Assembly: GCF_003576645.1 (NCBI RefSeq)
Contig: NC_044930.1
Span: 1,374,172-1,438,171 of the forward strand
Length of the DNA: 64,000 nt
Direction: 5' to 3'
Origin: Ipomoea triloba
Lineage: Eukaryota > Streptophyta > Magnoliopsida > Solanales > Convolvulaceae
Shown: positions 23,884-36,435 of the stretch, piece by piece
Numbering within the stretch: position 1 is the first letter of the stretch
Layout of the letters: every line of letters begins with the position of its first letter
Made by a program: the position numbers and the translations under genes
The notes under the pieces: generated by a model
What the model saw: the letters and a program-made list of their open reading frames with translations, nothing else
What the model was told of the DNA's origin: nothing
Database searches by the model: none

Positions 23884-25268
23884 TCGGGCTCAGGCCAAGG
23901 CCCAAAGGGGCTTGACCACGTGCCCTAATATTCCCGGGGGTAATGTATTCTACTATTGGAACTAGGTTGGTAGGTCAGTCCCGACCTGATTAGACTGGGA
24001 CACGATGATTACCGGAGCACCTACATACGTTGCCATCCAGCAGAGTTCGGTAACTGAGATGGTCAGAAAGATGATCGTGGGAGGTCGGTGAAGGTCGGTC
24101 CGAACTTCACTCACATAATGGATCTGCTTCCGACCATCATTTATGCACGACTATCAGCGAATAATCTCCATCGATCAAACCCCATCAAATATTGCACAAC
24201 ATTTGGTTGGAAGAAATTAAGAGGTAAAAAGAAAGATTCGTAATTCCGTGTAATTACAATTTCCTTTAACTAAACAATGTAATTTTAATGAGTATCAAAT
24301 TATATTATAAAAAAGAAAATTGAATTACACCCAACCAAACACCTTGTTAACGGACAACATGGCTAACATATTTTCTCAATCATTTTGAAAGAAAGCATGT
24401 AAAATAATTTTTAAAAAATCAGTATCTGTAATCTGCAACACTTGAGGGACCATGGCAGTTGAGCAATCAAATCAAGCAGGCTTTACATACACTCATGGAT
24501 ACTTTGCTATTCGTAGATCAAGATTCAAGAACCATAACATGCGCGGTAGGCATAATTCAACTAGTCGATTAATTTAAAATAAATTTTAAAATCAAATATA
24601 TAAATTTAACCTTGTTATGAACTAAAGTAGGTAACTAAGACACATTCTACAGTTTATTTCCTTAACTAGTTAAGGATAAGAAAGATGAATGTTTTAAGCT
24701 TAAGTTCCAATTTAATTAAGATGGATAATCTAAGTATATTTACTGCTTCTGCCAAGAATTTATTACTAATTTTAAAATATTTACCAGCCAAGGGATCAAG
24801 ATCCAAGGAACGTTCCATGGCACATGAAGGGTATGCAGGCCCCAACTTGCAATATATTCCATCAAATATCATACAAAAATATATATTCTAGGGTTTACAT
24901 ATTGTATTGTGTAGTAGACAACTTCTATTCCTTTCATGCCAATCAAAGCATAAATTGAGTGAAGTCAATGCAACCAACCATACCTCTCACTAATATTTTC
25001 CATGTGAATGCCACCTCACTTTCTCTTCTTCCTCTTCAATCTTGATTTGATTATTAATCATTCACAAATAAATATTAACCACTCCGTATTTTATAACACA
25101 CAAATACATATTATCAATAGATTTTAAGTAATTACTTAAATTTGAAATATTCTCATGAAACTCTAATTGGCATGAGATCCGAGAAGCTCCATGCCTCAAG
25201 GTGGTCACTCGTTGAATATTTTGGAGGAGTGCCTACAGGCATTGTTGCAAAAATTGGTCTAGGCACCT

Positions 25269-25450
25269 ATCTCGGCTGAGTTAACTCATCCATTTATCCA
25301 TTTTGATTATACACACACGCGCACACCCACACCTATATCGACTGAATTAACTTATCCATTTTGATTATACACACACGCGCACACCCACACATATATCGGC
25401 TAAATTAACTCATCCATTTATCCATTTTGATTATACACACACGCACATAG
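25269..25450. repeat. Minisatellite, three units of about 60-67 bp
   Basis: Units share atatcg-ct-aattaact-atcc, ccattttgattatacacaca and cgcgcacacccacac. The third unit is cut short after acacacgcacatag. The alternating purine/pyrimidine (CA/CG) parts could form Z-DNA. Confidence 0.8.
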
Positions 25451-26198
25451 TAACTGCACACAATGTAGTATCTGTTCGCACAAAGAGCCCCCACCTGTGA
25501 CCTCTCATTTAGGAAGGCCACAGCTATACCACTCGACCACAAGGCAATTACGTTAATTATCAAAACATTGGGATGGATTTGTAAAAAACAAAAGTTTGCC
25601 GCAAGAATCGGCACCTTGTCTGACGGACGGAATATAATAATTGGAGACAGACCCACCACCTGCGCCACCGTCCACGACGGCCACCACGGGCAGGACCGAC
25701 CAAACCGTATCTGTATCTATACATATTATATTGCGCACAATTCCACACACAAAACGACAGTTACCCAGCAGCAATATAGTATATTAATTATATACCAACA
25801 AAACTCTGAGAAACATGCATTCACAAGCTAAAAGGATGCACAAATAGATGCCAGAAAAAAACAAGGCAAACCAGTAACCAGTAACCACCACCATGAAATA
25901 ACAAGAAAAATTTTGGGTTTTTTTTTTTGGTTTTGGGGTATATTTTTGCACACCAAAAAGTAGGCCAAGATGAGGGCTTAAATACAAATCAAAAGAATTG
26001 AATAGTAATTACAGTTGTTATTATGACAAAACAGAGAGAGCAAAATGGCCTTTTTCAGATCTCCCGAGGATTGTACTGCTTCAACAACGCGTTTAATTTC
26101 TTGACGATCTGATAATAGAACAGCTCTATATACTCGCCATTTGCAGTATCCTCGCGTTCCAGATCTCTAACTTTCAGAGTTTTCGGGGTGGCAGAATT

Positions 26199-29064
26199 TC
26201 AATGGCAGCCAGCAAAACCGAGAGTCCCGAACATGGTACAGGCTACTTCCATTAGCTTCCCTGGAAACAGAAAGATGTCAAGTCAGCCAACCGAAGAAAA
26301 ATCTCCACAGCAGAATCAAGCTAACAACAGCTAAGAATTGTAATGTTATGAGATGGATTCTCGTAACAATTAGTGTGACTTTACACCAAATGATTAGTAT
26401 TATGGACCATTTTAGCATGTAAAAGGCGAGGGAGGGGATGACAAATCTTTACAGCTGCCGCTTTTGAACAACAGAAGAAAGGAATAGGAAGTCAATAGAC
26501 AGGCAAGAAGTTAGGAATCAATAATTGTGGGGTGGCTCACAAGCCCCAGCTGGGCTGTGCTGGAAATTTTACCCGCTTGATTCTCACAACTCAGTGAATA
26601 ACACATAAGAACCCCACCATCTGACCCTCCCGTGTGCTAGCTTCTTTTTGCTAAAGTCCCCGGGGAAAAATCAAACCTAAAAATGTTTTCTTTAATCAAA
26701 ATATACACACACCGACAGTTCTTGACCTACCATCACTGTATGGCAATTGCTAGAACTATTTTTTTTTTTTTTGAAAGCTCAATGATTTGCACACCTACGC
26801 TTGGTCTAACCTTTTCTCTTATTTAATCATAAAATGAAAGCAACATATTAATCAGAGTGACAACGACAATTGCCCAAATTTGCACTACAAGAAACTCGCA
26901 AAGCTAATAGAACTAGGAAACATGGAGAACCTACACCTAAAACCATGACGTGCCAACCAGACTTATTAAATCCATATACAAAAGTTAGATACATAACTTC
27001 GCTGCAGAGCAAGATAGTCCATCAGAAAAAGCTAAGAAAACTGCAAGTGCCACCTGCAAGCTTAATCAAATATTCCCTTTGATGCAACACCACCCACAGC
27101 AAACAAACCTCTACGAAACCACTAATTTCAACCCATTTCTATGTTAACATGAGATAAAGAAAGCGTTTTTCTGATATAATCCCTATTTGCAGCCACACTA
27201 ACCTTAAAAACCACAGCTAACATACATATGCATACACATTAAACTCATTTTGATCGAAAGTTGAGGCAATTGCATATAAAGTCTTCATTTTTAACAAGCA
27301 AGTAATCTTGTAATAATTCAAGAAATCAATACAAACAAGATAGCAATCCTTCCCGGGATAACCTCAGCCAAGTTGGTAAGGTCTTTGACTTCATAACAAT
27401 AAGGCTATGAGTTCAATTCCTAACAAGAGGAGCCTATTGGCTTTCATGATTTGAGCCACTAGGCAACCTAGGCTGGTTTAACTCTATGTGATCCAATGTT
27501 GACTAGGATCACGAAACAGACTTTCTGGGCAACCTAAATTGGTTTAACTCGTTGTGATCCTATGTTGACTAGGATCACAAAACAGACTTTCTGGGTTTAA
27601 ACAGGTCAACTATGGACAACATAAACTGTTTTACCCAGTGTTCCCTTATCGGCTAGAGTCATGAGGCGGGATTACCAAGTACACACTCGGATAGTGATTG
27701 TAGCAATACTTCCATAGCTAATTCACCAAGAAATGTAAAGAAAAGGGCATACCTCTTCTTTGCTTTGAGACAACCTTAGCAACAGGGGCAGCTTTAGGAG
27801 CCGCCGGCTTACTCTCCTCCGGCGGGAACAGAACGCCGTCAATCCCCTGTACAGAAATCCTGCCGTCGGTATAAATATCCGGGTCGAACAGATACGCCGA
27901 CCCTTCTCCATGCCCGAATTTCACCGACCCGTCGGCCTCCTCCGCCGCAACTTTATGGGGCAACCGCAATGTATCATATCTGATTTTACCGAACCTCCTA
28001 ACCGCATTGTACATACTCTCCTCCGTTTGGTACTCCGGTATGAGATGATAATACATTATCTGCTCCGGCGCGCCCGGCTCGCTCAGCTGATCGGTGGTGA
28101 GCTTAGCCATGGCTTCATCGTTGGGGGCTAAAACGGTCAAAACGTAGCCTTCGGAAACTAATCGCCCCATTTCCGTAGCCAAAGACGTTAGGTTTACGAG
28201 AATATCGGCGAGTTCGTTGTAACCGCCGTAATGCAGGAGGGTTTGGATGAAATCTTTGACCTGACTCTCGCCGTCGAAGTGGTGGTGGTGGCCGCCGGGC
28301 CCCGGCGCCGGCGCCGGCGCTATAGATGGCCCCGGGGCCATTGCGTCGTAGATTGGTAGCGCCGGGGGAGCGCCGGCGGGGACGGGATTCGCCGGTTTTT
28401 TTAGCCGGTGAGTCCTGGGGTCCACCTCCGGAGCTCCGGTGGGGAGCACGGCGGCGATTGATCTCAAACTCCGGCGAGTATTGAAATCCTGCTGGACCGA
28501 TTTCGGAATCAACACGCGCTCTATCCCGTGAATTACGCCGTCCGGCCGGACCACATCGTCGACTCTGAACACCTTCGCCGCGCTCACCTCCCTCTTAGAC
28601 ACGACGAGATTCTCCTCGCCGGCGTCGCGGCACAGAGTGAGGTGATTCTCTATAGATTCCTCCGGCCAGCGCTTGGACTCGATTCGAGTGGGAATGATGT
28701 GAAACAGAATCAGATTCTGGAGAGACCGGAGATTCCCCGGCTCAAGCAAGAATCTTTTAAACTCCGGGTCCAAATCTCGCTCCAAGGCCTCATTTTTCGG
28801 CGCAAAAATCGTGATATTGTGGCGGGAAACAGCTTCCTCGAGAGTCTGCAACAAAAGCGCCTTCTCCACGAGCTCAGACAGCTCGGTATAATGCGAATCC
28901 AGAAGCGCCACTAAAACCGAATTAGAATTGATCTGAGCAGATGAAGAAGGTACAGTATGTTTTTCTTGCAATGCAGCGCCGGTCACGGCGAGAAACGAGA
29001 ACACGGCGACGGAAAATAGGAGCTTGAAGAGGCCATAGACCCTAGAATCCATGGCCGCTTGCAT
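26199..29064 (-). CDS. Fasciclin-like arabinogalactan protein, FLA15-18 type
   Basis: Exon 1 is the complement of 27753-29064 and exon 2 the complement of 26199-26260. The join gives ...KQRRGKLMEVACTMFG...GCH and stop. From ATG 29052 it is 453 aa; from ATG 29064, 457 aa. I prefer 29052 because MDSRVYGLFKLLFSVAVFS starts a clean signal peptide. Two fasciclin domains (about 45-195 and 255-400, each with the H-box region) flank a Pro/Ala/His-rich arabinogalactan stretch (PAPAPGPGGHHHH). The C-terminus is basic (RRGKLMEV) with no GPI-anchor signal, as in FLA15-18. It is expected to be secreted to the cell wall as a glycoprotein. The 1.49 kb intron contains a SINE. The ORF extends upstream without a stop to 29457, but that part looks non-coding. 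Confidence 0.9.
27355..27700 (+). mobile_element. SINE with an internally repeated body, in the FLA intron
   Basis: tRNA-like head (cagccaagttggtaagg A-box region, gagttcaattcc B-box) followed by the body gcctattggctttcatgatttgagcc. The segment cctatgttgactaggatcac-aaacagactttctggg occurs twice (about 27497-27534 and 27557-27597), so part of the body is doubled. Inserted antisense to the FLA gene. Confidence 0.7.
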
Positions 29065-32000
29065 ATTGAACAAGATTTCCACTTTCCCTCTCTTTTTTTT
29101 CTCTGTCTCTCTCTCTAGAATGTGGGATGCTTGCGTAGGGAAGTGCGGAGGCGCTTTGGGTTTTTGGCGTGTATAGTGGGAGTGGAACGTAGGGCTGTGT
29201 ATAAACGTAAGGTTGGTTGTCTGGTGGAGAATATTAAAGACGCCATTTTTCTTTCTTTCTTTATATGGAGTAATTCTGTAATTGTCATGATGCCATGTGA
29301 AGACTTTACCATGGTGAAACAATAAAGACATGATGAATACATGGAGCTCCCACCCAAAGTGTATAAACCCGGTTAAAATGTTGACATTACAACTATTCAT
29401 TGTATGTTTAATTACATTATATATTGTCCCATAATGGTGAGTAAGTAGATGGATCATTATTATCCTTAAAAAAAAAAAGTCACGAGTTATATTTTTTCAC
29501 TTGATTACTTTATTACTGATGAATACCTTCAAATAGGGTATCCAGTTGGAGCGCTTCTCGGTACTCGAAGCCCATAGCTCGACTGCTCTGACCCATAGAC
29601 AAACCGATCGAGACCGATAACCCGTCAGCCTACCTAGTGTTGGCAAATTGCCTATGATGTCCGATGGGGTGCGACACTCATAGCAGTTAAACTAGGATCT
29701 TTGAAGATCTCTTCAATATTTAGTGCAAAATTTTCATTTTTCAGTATTAGGAAAGAAATATGGCAAGTTTGGGGAGTTTTGATAGATTTCCTAATTTCTT
29801 CATTCTTTCATTTTCAAATCACATTAATCTTGTATAAATACCTCTAAGGTAACATTGTAAGGGATTATGATTTTAATACAAATGCAATTACTTTGCCTCA
29901 TTATTTTCCTCCATACTTTTGATTATTTTTTTCTTGTTTTACAGTTTGTTGGCCCGCCGTTCAGGTACCTTGTAATCATAAAACCAACTCACTACTCTTA
30001 ATGAGATTAGCCATTTACTTTGAAAATATAAGCGATGATAGGATTTTAAGGCAAATTAATTGGTCTAATAATCTAAACAATAAATTCATGATATCATACT
30101 TAAGGAATAAGTATTATTGATAACTTGATTGATCAAAGATGGTCAATAAAATTAGTAGTTAGATGAGTTTGCACCAAATAGACAAGGCTAAGTTAACTTA
30201 TGTATGATACACAACTATACTAGGCTATTATAGCCGCTCTACAATCCAGCTGCATCACTTGACAGATTTGTCATGACGTTTACTCAACCACTTGTATCCT
30301 CAAACCAAAGTAGTAAACATTAAAATTGGTTGTTACGAATCATCATAGCACCAATCAAATTATTTGGTGGCTTTTATCTCTAAATTATAAGTATTTAAGG
30401 TCCAAATATTTGTACTTTACCTAATATCCAACACCAAATTAAATTAAATTCAATGACGCGAAATTTAGTTGATAGAACTCTTTACTCTTGTAAGGTACGA
30501 AGTACACAAAAATAACAAAAGAAAAAAAAAATAAAAATGTTTGTTTGGAGTTTGACTGAGAGTTTATGAGAGTGACAAAGTCAAGTTTCAGACAGGCTGT
30601 ACGTGGGACAACACAGCGGCGAGTGGCGATCTGAGACCAGAAGGTGGAGGGAAGCCGCGCCGTCTTCGGCTCCCAGACGGCTGTCGGTAGAGCCGAGAAG
30701 ACGGCTTAAAGGAAAAACGTGGGAAGCCGGGATGTGGGTGTCGGTGTGGGACTAGAAGCCAAGCCACGCCGTGAAGCCACGAGTGTTTTCCAAGCAGAAC
30801 CAAAAGCCCAGTCTCGTTGTCGGGTAGCGTGAGGCGCGTGAATGGCAGTGCTTTTGGGGTTACCGTACCAACAGGTTTCATTGAAGGGACAGCTTGCCAC
30901 ATGAAAAATTGTCCTTAAAATCTTTTGCAAGGTGAATCAATGAATGGACGGATTTGCCCCTTTCCCTACCGTCGGTGGAGGGTGAAATGGACCATCTGAT
31001 TTAATTTAGGGCATTTATTATTATCTGCAAATCTTTATTTAGTGGCCCACTATTTGTACTATGTTCTTTCCAGTACATCTACTCTTTGTCCTTATGTAGG
31101 ACATTACCCTAAAATATCTTTATTTTCATAGTGAATAATTCTCAAAGATTACAAAAAACACCCTGCTTACATTGCACATGATTCATACCAAAAGCTACAC
31201 CTACCCTTTCCTTAATAATTTATTTCAATAAGGTGATCAAGATGGGCCAAAACATACGAGTTAAATAGTTAATCAATAATCAGAAACCATCTTAATAATT
31301 AAACAGGTTATGATCGAAATGTTTTTTGTATATGAAGAACCGAGCTTTGCGAGTTGTGAGTTGACCGACAACCTAATGTTTTTTTTCTTCCTCATTTTAG
31401 AAAAAGAGAAATAATGAGAAGGAAAATTAAGAATAATAAATAGCATAAAATTTGGGTTGTTTCATTATGTTAATTTTATTTATCACTGGAGCAGTCAAAT
31501 GGCTGGTTAACACCATTGAAAAAAGTATAAAGACTAGTCACCAAAAAAATAAAGTTTATTATGTTCTGTATGCGTGTAAAAGCTTAACATTTTAAAGGTA
31601 TTATAATCCTATTTATACAGGAAATAAGAGGCTACAAATAGGTAACCATAATCTACCATAAATGCATTTGATTTACTTTCTTTATGGCTCCCGGATTTTC
31701 CTCCGAACCTTTCTTTTCTTCCTCAATGAAATCCTTTCCAAATCTCTTTCAAATATGGAATGTGTTCTAACCCTCGCCCTAGTCGACCTTGGAGTCGGCT
31801 TATTCTTCCATTAGCGGCTAGCCCCTCCAGTTACCCCTGCCATACTACTAGGTGTGACTCCTCCCTCCACTTGATTTTATTCTCAACTCTTACACGAGTC
31901 TGTCTTCTTGGTACTATGCTCAAGTTTAGGCCCTCACTCACTCAGCCACTTGGCTGACTATCTGCACCTTTTGTTCGACCTCGACTGACTATCTCGGTCT

Positions 32001-33700
32001 TCTTACTGACTGCCTATGGGTTCTACGCAACCTCCCAACAAGCTGCATGAACGTCTCAATTGGCTGCCAGGCTAATTAGACTTCTCAAACGGCTATCCGT
32101 TTGCCTATCTTACTCAAGCATCCTTCTTTCTGACAGGTTAGTCTCATCGTTCTGCTTGCCTAAAGAGTCATCAGCGCTCCCTCCAGCTGTCAGTCGGCCA
32201 ACTAATGCCTTCTTGTCCAACTGGTCAACGCTCGTTTGACTTGTCGTACCTCTTCTGCACTCAGTCCGGCCACCAACTCCGTCCATCTCTTTTATATGCC
32301 TGATTGGGTGTACCCTTATCCCATCACATTAAAATTAGGAGTCTTGTATAATAATTTAATTTTGATCTTCATAATTTTTGTTTTAAGATGCAATCTAAAT
32401 GTAATAAAGTAAAATGAGAAAGACAAAAACAATAATACAAGGACAAGAACATAGGTGAAGAGAGATTTTTTTTAAAAAAATATTTAGATTTCGCTATAAT
32501 GACACATAGAGATCCCTATTTATAAAGGTGAGAAGTGCAATTCAAAAAGATTTTTGAAAGATAAATATAGAAGTGTATTGTATCTAAAAAAATCTCTATA
32601 AATGAGGTAATTGAGTTCAAATCCATATGGACTTCAAGTTATTGGATTTTATGACAAAAATAAAAATGTAATAAATTTTTTCCAAATATATATAATACAT
32701 AAAAATTTAACAAAGAAAAAGATATAATTCAAAATTTAATTTAAAAGTGACATTTTTTGTGCATATTTAAATACAAAACTATTCACCAAAATTCCGATGT
32801 CAATTCCTTATAAATTTTTACTTTCAAATACAATTCACCAAAAACCAAAGGTCCTTGATAAAATTTTGTATCAGTTTATAATAAATGTTAATACCTAATA
32901 TTCATTACTTAATTATGAATTAATAAAATATAAGTATAAATTAATTAAATAAAATCACGATGTTGGTGCTTGTGGAATTATGCCCCTTTATTTATTCCAT
33001 CTCTACCGCTACCCAAAAGGCATCTTGTTCTCATTAGCATAAAGGAAGAAATAAGATTGCATAGTATACAATATATATATCAGGGGATATTCTATATAAT
33101 GGAAAAGAGATGAGGAATGAGGATAGAGAATTGCTATATCAAGACCACATTAGGTGACCAAGATATATGCTGGATTTGTAATCTCTAAATAGGCTTTAGT
33201 GGGTCTTAGGGTATCTAATAACTATTAGTTTTATGCGTTTTCGTATGACAATTTCACACGTTTTAAGTGTATTGTATTTTTTATACATCATTTCTAGAAG
33301 TGTTAACGTGAGTTGATACTCGTGGACGGACCCTAACAGATTCATAGTAGTGCGGGTTAGATTAAAAATTCTTAGTGTTATATCAGCCCTAATATAACAA
33401 ATCCTAATATGTTAGTGTGATATGATAATATTCATTATTGAACCATACTTTCATGTGATGATATATCTTTACGGTAGGAAGAATCGTAAAATTTTTAATA
33501 GATTCTAACGTGTTAGCTTAGTATTATGTTGAGCACTTTCGTTATTGCATGAGAGTTCTCTTTCAAATTTTCAACCCAAGTTTATATAAATTTCAATCCA
33601 CAAACATAAATTAAAATTCCCATTACCAAAAAAAAAAAAAAAGAAGAATATGTTAAGATAGGAATTTTTCTTGGACTGGGAATTATTATATTTTGCATAG
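29065..33700. other. Intergenic, 4.6 kb
   Basis: FLA promoter is within the first few hundred bases. 29530-29960 resembles an LTR fragment: a GC-rich start, then tataaatacctctaaggtaac and an (A/T)-rich end. 30588-30902 is a GC-rich island (separate entry). 31680-32330 is pyrimidine-rich with repeated ttggctgactatct-like phrases and looks like a decayed retroelement; no frame survives. The rest is AT-rich and shows nothing. Confidence 0.5.
30588..30902. other. GC-rich island with hairpin
   Basis: A 315 bp block clearly richer in G and C than its flanks. An imperfect inverted repeat (gccgtcttcggctc near 30659-30672 against gagccgagaagacggc near 30690-30705) can form a 14-bp stem. A 104-codon frame is open on the reverse strand but has no recognisable family and unusual composition, so I do not call it a gene. 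It could be a remnant of a promoter, a structured RNA or an old insertion. Confidence 0.35.
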
Positions 33701-34120
33701 TCACAATTGAGATAAATCCGTCCTCTGAGAGGGACTTCTCCAGAATCCGGCACCGGAAAACTTGTTCCACATTTCCCTTTCCAACTCCACCGCATCTTCG
33801 TCCGGCGGCTCCACGGCGGCGTCGTCCACGGTATGGCGGTGCATGCGCATCAGCGAATCATCCCAGACCGGAAAACCCCCATTCTTCGCCAGCCTGCGCC
33901 GGCGCTTCCTCAGAGCCTTCCGGCACAGCTCCGACGGGACCTTGTAAACGGCCTGGACCAGAATCTCCACCACAACGCAGGGGATGCAGCACCACACCGC
34001 CGCGCACTCCGCCGTCGTCCCTCCGACCACCTCCGCCACCCGCTCCCTTCTCCGGCGCCGCCGCCCGCACGAATAGTCGTCCTGCTCCGCCAGCAACGGC
34101 CGCCCCCGCTGCTTCTCCAT
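33701..34120 (-). CDS. Small plant protein with Cys-rich hydrophobic core, 139 aa (At5g06380/At3g11690-like)
   Basis: Single exon, ATG 34120 to TAG 33701. After a basic patch (GRRRRRRER) comes VVGGTTAECAAVWCCIPCV, a Cys-rich hydrophobic segment (~35-58), then YKVPSELCRKALRKRRRR and an acidic C-terminus. This layout (GGTxAECAA..CC.PC, then VYKVP..LCRKALR) belongs to a plant-specific family of unknown function. In Arabidopsis members sit beside FLA17 and FLA18 as I recall, and the FLA gene is indeed the next gene here. The cysteines just inside a hydrophobic segment flanked by basic residues suggest palmitoylation or membrane contact (inference). Confidence 0.75.
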   Translation of the reverse strand: MEKQRGRPLLAEQDDYSCGRRRRRRERVAEVVGGTTAECAAVWCCIPCVVVEILVQAVYKVPSELCRKALRKRRRRLAKNGGFPVWDDSLMRMHRHTVDDAAVEPPDEDAVELEREMWNKFSGAGFWRSPSQRTDLSQL

Positions 34121-34525
34121 CGGTCTTTTATTGAGGCGGCGCTAAAATTGAGCGTCGATTACGGCAATACGGCGATCATGGAAATTAATCTCGATTGTTT
34201 AATTAATACGGAGGATACATTTTTTTTTTTTTGGTTTAATCTAAAATAAATTTGGAACGATAGGATAGATGTTCGATCCAACAACGAAAGGAGGATCGAA
34301 TTGAAAGCAAATGTTTTGTTTATGATAAATGGGAAATGATAGAAATTGGGGCGGCGGCCGGCGATAAGGAGGAGGAAATGGTCATCCTCTCTGGCCGTGG
34401 AAGAGAAGCACGGCAAATATTTTGAGTCACAAAGCTAAGCTTATAATGGACAAAACTCCGAAAGAGTAGGAGACACTCCAATATATATCATCCATGTTTT
34501 TTTTTTTTTTTTTTGAGAAAATTTA

Positions 34526-34778
34526 ATTTTTAATTCTAAGTTATATGATAATTGTAGAATTTACGCATAAGCATCGGTTATGCTCACTTTCTGTTAGTAA
34601 GTTATTATTGGTGTACACTTTTCGTCCATTAGTTATACTAAAATTGTAAATTCCGTCTAAAACATTAGTAAATGGACGAAAAATGCAACGTCAATGATAA
34701 CTTATGAACGTAAAGTGAGTATGACCCACATTTATAGACGAATTTTACAATTATCTTATAATTTAAAGATGAAAAATG
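34526..34778. mobile_element. Fold-back MITE, ~250 bp
   Basis: The left arm (about 34530-34630: taagttatatgataattg, gttatgctcactttctgtta, cttttcgtccatta) is repeated in inverted form on the right (about 34670-34770: taatggacgaaaaatg, aaagtgagtatgac, tttacaattatcttataatt). Little unique sequence lies between the arms. No coding frame. Confidence 0.7.
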
Positions 34779-36435
34779 TAATTTTTTTTCCTTCTGATCT
34801 CCTTATATGTATGCCTTTCGACCACTTCGATGACATGATAATTACTCATTAATGTTCACTACTTATGATATTAAGATTGTTCAATAGTCACGACATATAA
34901 TTGTTGTTAACTTGATTACGTTGCCAAGACTTTATAACATGCGGGCAACGGTCTCTTTTGCTTGCTTAGTCTCAGACTCATGTCAAGTTGAGGATTAAAT
35001 ACGTTACCCATGCTTCATTTTGGGTCATGACGTACAGAAGCCTAAAGTTCTTATTTTTTGCGTCAAATAATTATCACTAGCCAAACACCTTGTACTTAGA
35101 TGACATGTAGTGACTCTCCTATATAGAAGGTCATGAGATCTTTCGTCAAGTTGATCTTTCTTTTCCATTGACCATAATGAGTATTTTTCTTTAACTTTAT
35201 TTTTCTTGAATACCCAAATACAAGGAAAATCTAGAAAATGACTTCCGTAAGTCATTTGAATACCCACCTTAAACCTAAATGTTTATAAATTGACTGTTTG
35301 ACATGTAATAATGATAATGGTATAATTTTAAGAGATCGTGACCAATCTAATCAACTTTTTCCTCTTTTAAATCAATAATTTACACTTACCTATACCAACC
35401 CATGATTTCTTATCTTTTGATCCTAACATCGTCTATCCTAGCTTTAAACGTTACTTCCACATAATTTCCTCAACTTTGACTTATCATCACTCCACTACTC
35501 TCATCAACAACCAAATCACAACGTTAAATCATGCACCCATCTTTAATGAATTAAGAATGACCTAGACAACTATTGTGAGATGTTTACCATTGACCTACAC
35601 CCAAACCATACATTCTAATCTTTTGCCAACTAAGGTTACAAAACGAATTTTACTCAAAGCGTACCCGTAAGTAGCAGTTATGCGTCTTCTTGTAAATCAA
35701 ATAATTAAGAATGACAACCTCTCAAATTGATGAGGACTCCTTGTGCGCAGTAAGCAAAAATTTAGCCTCTGTGTTCAGCTCAATTGTCATGATTTATATC
35801 CTCGCACATGCTTTGTCTGGTCGGGACATGGGACCCTCGGGAAGAAAATTATTAAGAATGATCTATCAATTCTTAGCTAAGTTATTCATGTCGTTACAAA
35901 AACGAATAACCAACACCCAAACACATGTCTCATTCCCAAACTTGTACGCTTCACCAAACAATGCAACAAACTCCAGCTCTCCATTTTTGACAGGTTTAAA
36001 ATATCCACAATTCTTCCTCTCCCCCTTTTGCCCTTCACCATCATTACTAGATGCAGTAATCCGAGGACATTAACGACATTTCGCAAGAAAAGAAACGAGA
36101 GGAGCGTAGACATGCATTGACTATATATATATATATATGTATAAATACATGAGCAAATAGCAGATTCTGATATGCCAGATGCATTCTTAGTAATGGCATT
36201 TGGCAAATTCTAAAGAGAAAACGCAAAAAAATAAAAAATAAAAGTAGGGTTTCTTGAATCTTCTGTCGGGTCATCAGACAAAAGTATTCGATCTCCCGTT
36301 TGTTTCACGAGATTCCTCGGTTTCTCCGAATGCATCTTCTCTCTTTGTTCTACTTCATCTTTAACGCTTCTTTTAAACCAGCCATTATCCTTTGATCTTT
36401 CTTGAAAGAAGCATAAAAACAAAGAACAAAAAACA
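34779..36435. other. Intergenic and promoter of the KVRF-protein gene
   Basis: AT-rich, with no gene recognised. A 120-codon frame at 35711-36073 has no family features. A short (AT)n lies at 36122-36139. The last ~150 bp is pyrimidine-rich and is likely the leader of the next gene. Confidence 0.5.

Larger units (their letters stand above)
22998..26198. other. Intergenic, kinase to FLA gene
   Basis: 22998-23400 is the probable kinase 3'-UTR. 23514-23883 holds LTR-like repeats (separate entry). 23900-24200 is moderately GC-rich with no usable frame. 24200-25260 is AT-rich and shows nothing. 25269-25450 is a minisatellite. About 25990-26198 is the FLA 3'-UTR. No TPX2-family gene is seen here, although I recall one between the FLA and CPK neighbours in Arabidopsis. 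Confidence 0.6.

Noticed and set aside
28528..28914. 128-codon + strand frame inside the FLA gene
   Set aside because: It is a shadow of the GC-rich FLA exon on the other strand and has no family features.
29065..29457. N-terminal extension of the FLA protein from an ATG at 29457
   Set aside because: It would bury the signal peptide behind 130 unrelated residues, and its composition is that of non-coding AT-rich DNA.
31760..31957. Possible gene in the pyrimidine-rich block
   Set aside because: Frames are short and broken; the repeated phrases fit a decayed retroelement better.
33833..34249. 138-codon + strand frame over the 139-aa gene
   Set aside because: The reverse frame has the conserved GGTTAECAA and YKVP blocks; this one has low-complexity Pro/His sequence only.
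35711..36073. 120-codon + strand frame
   Set aside because: AT-rich composition and no family features; likely chance.
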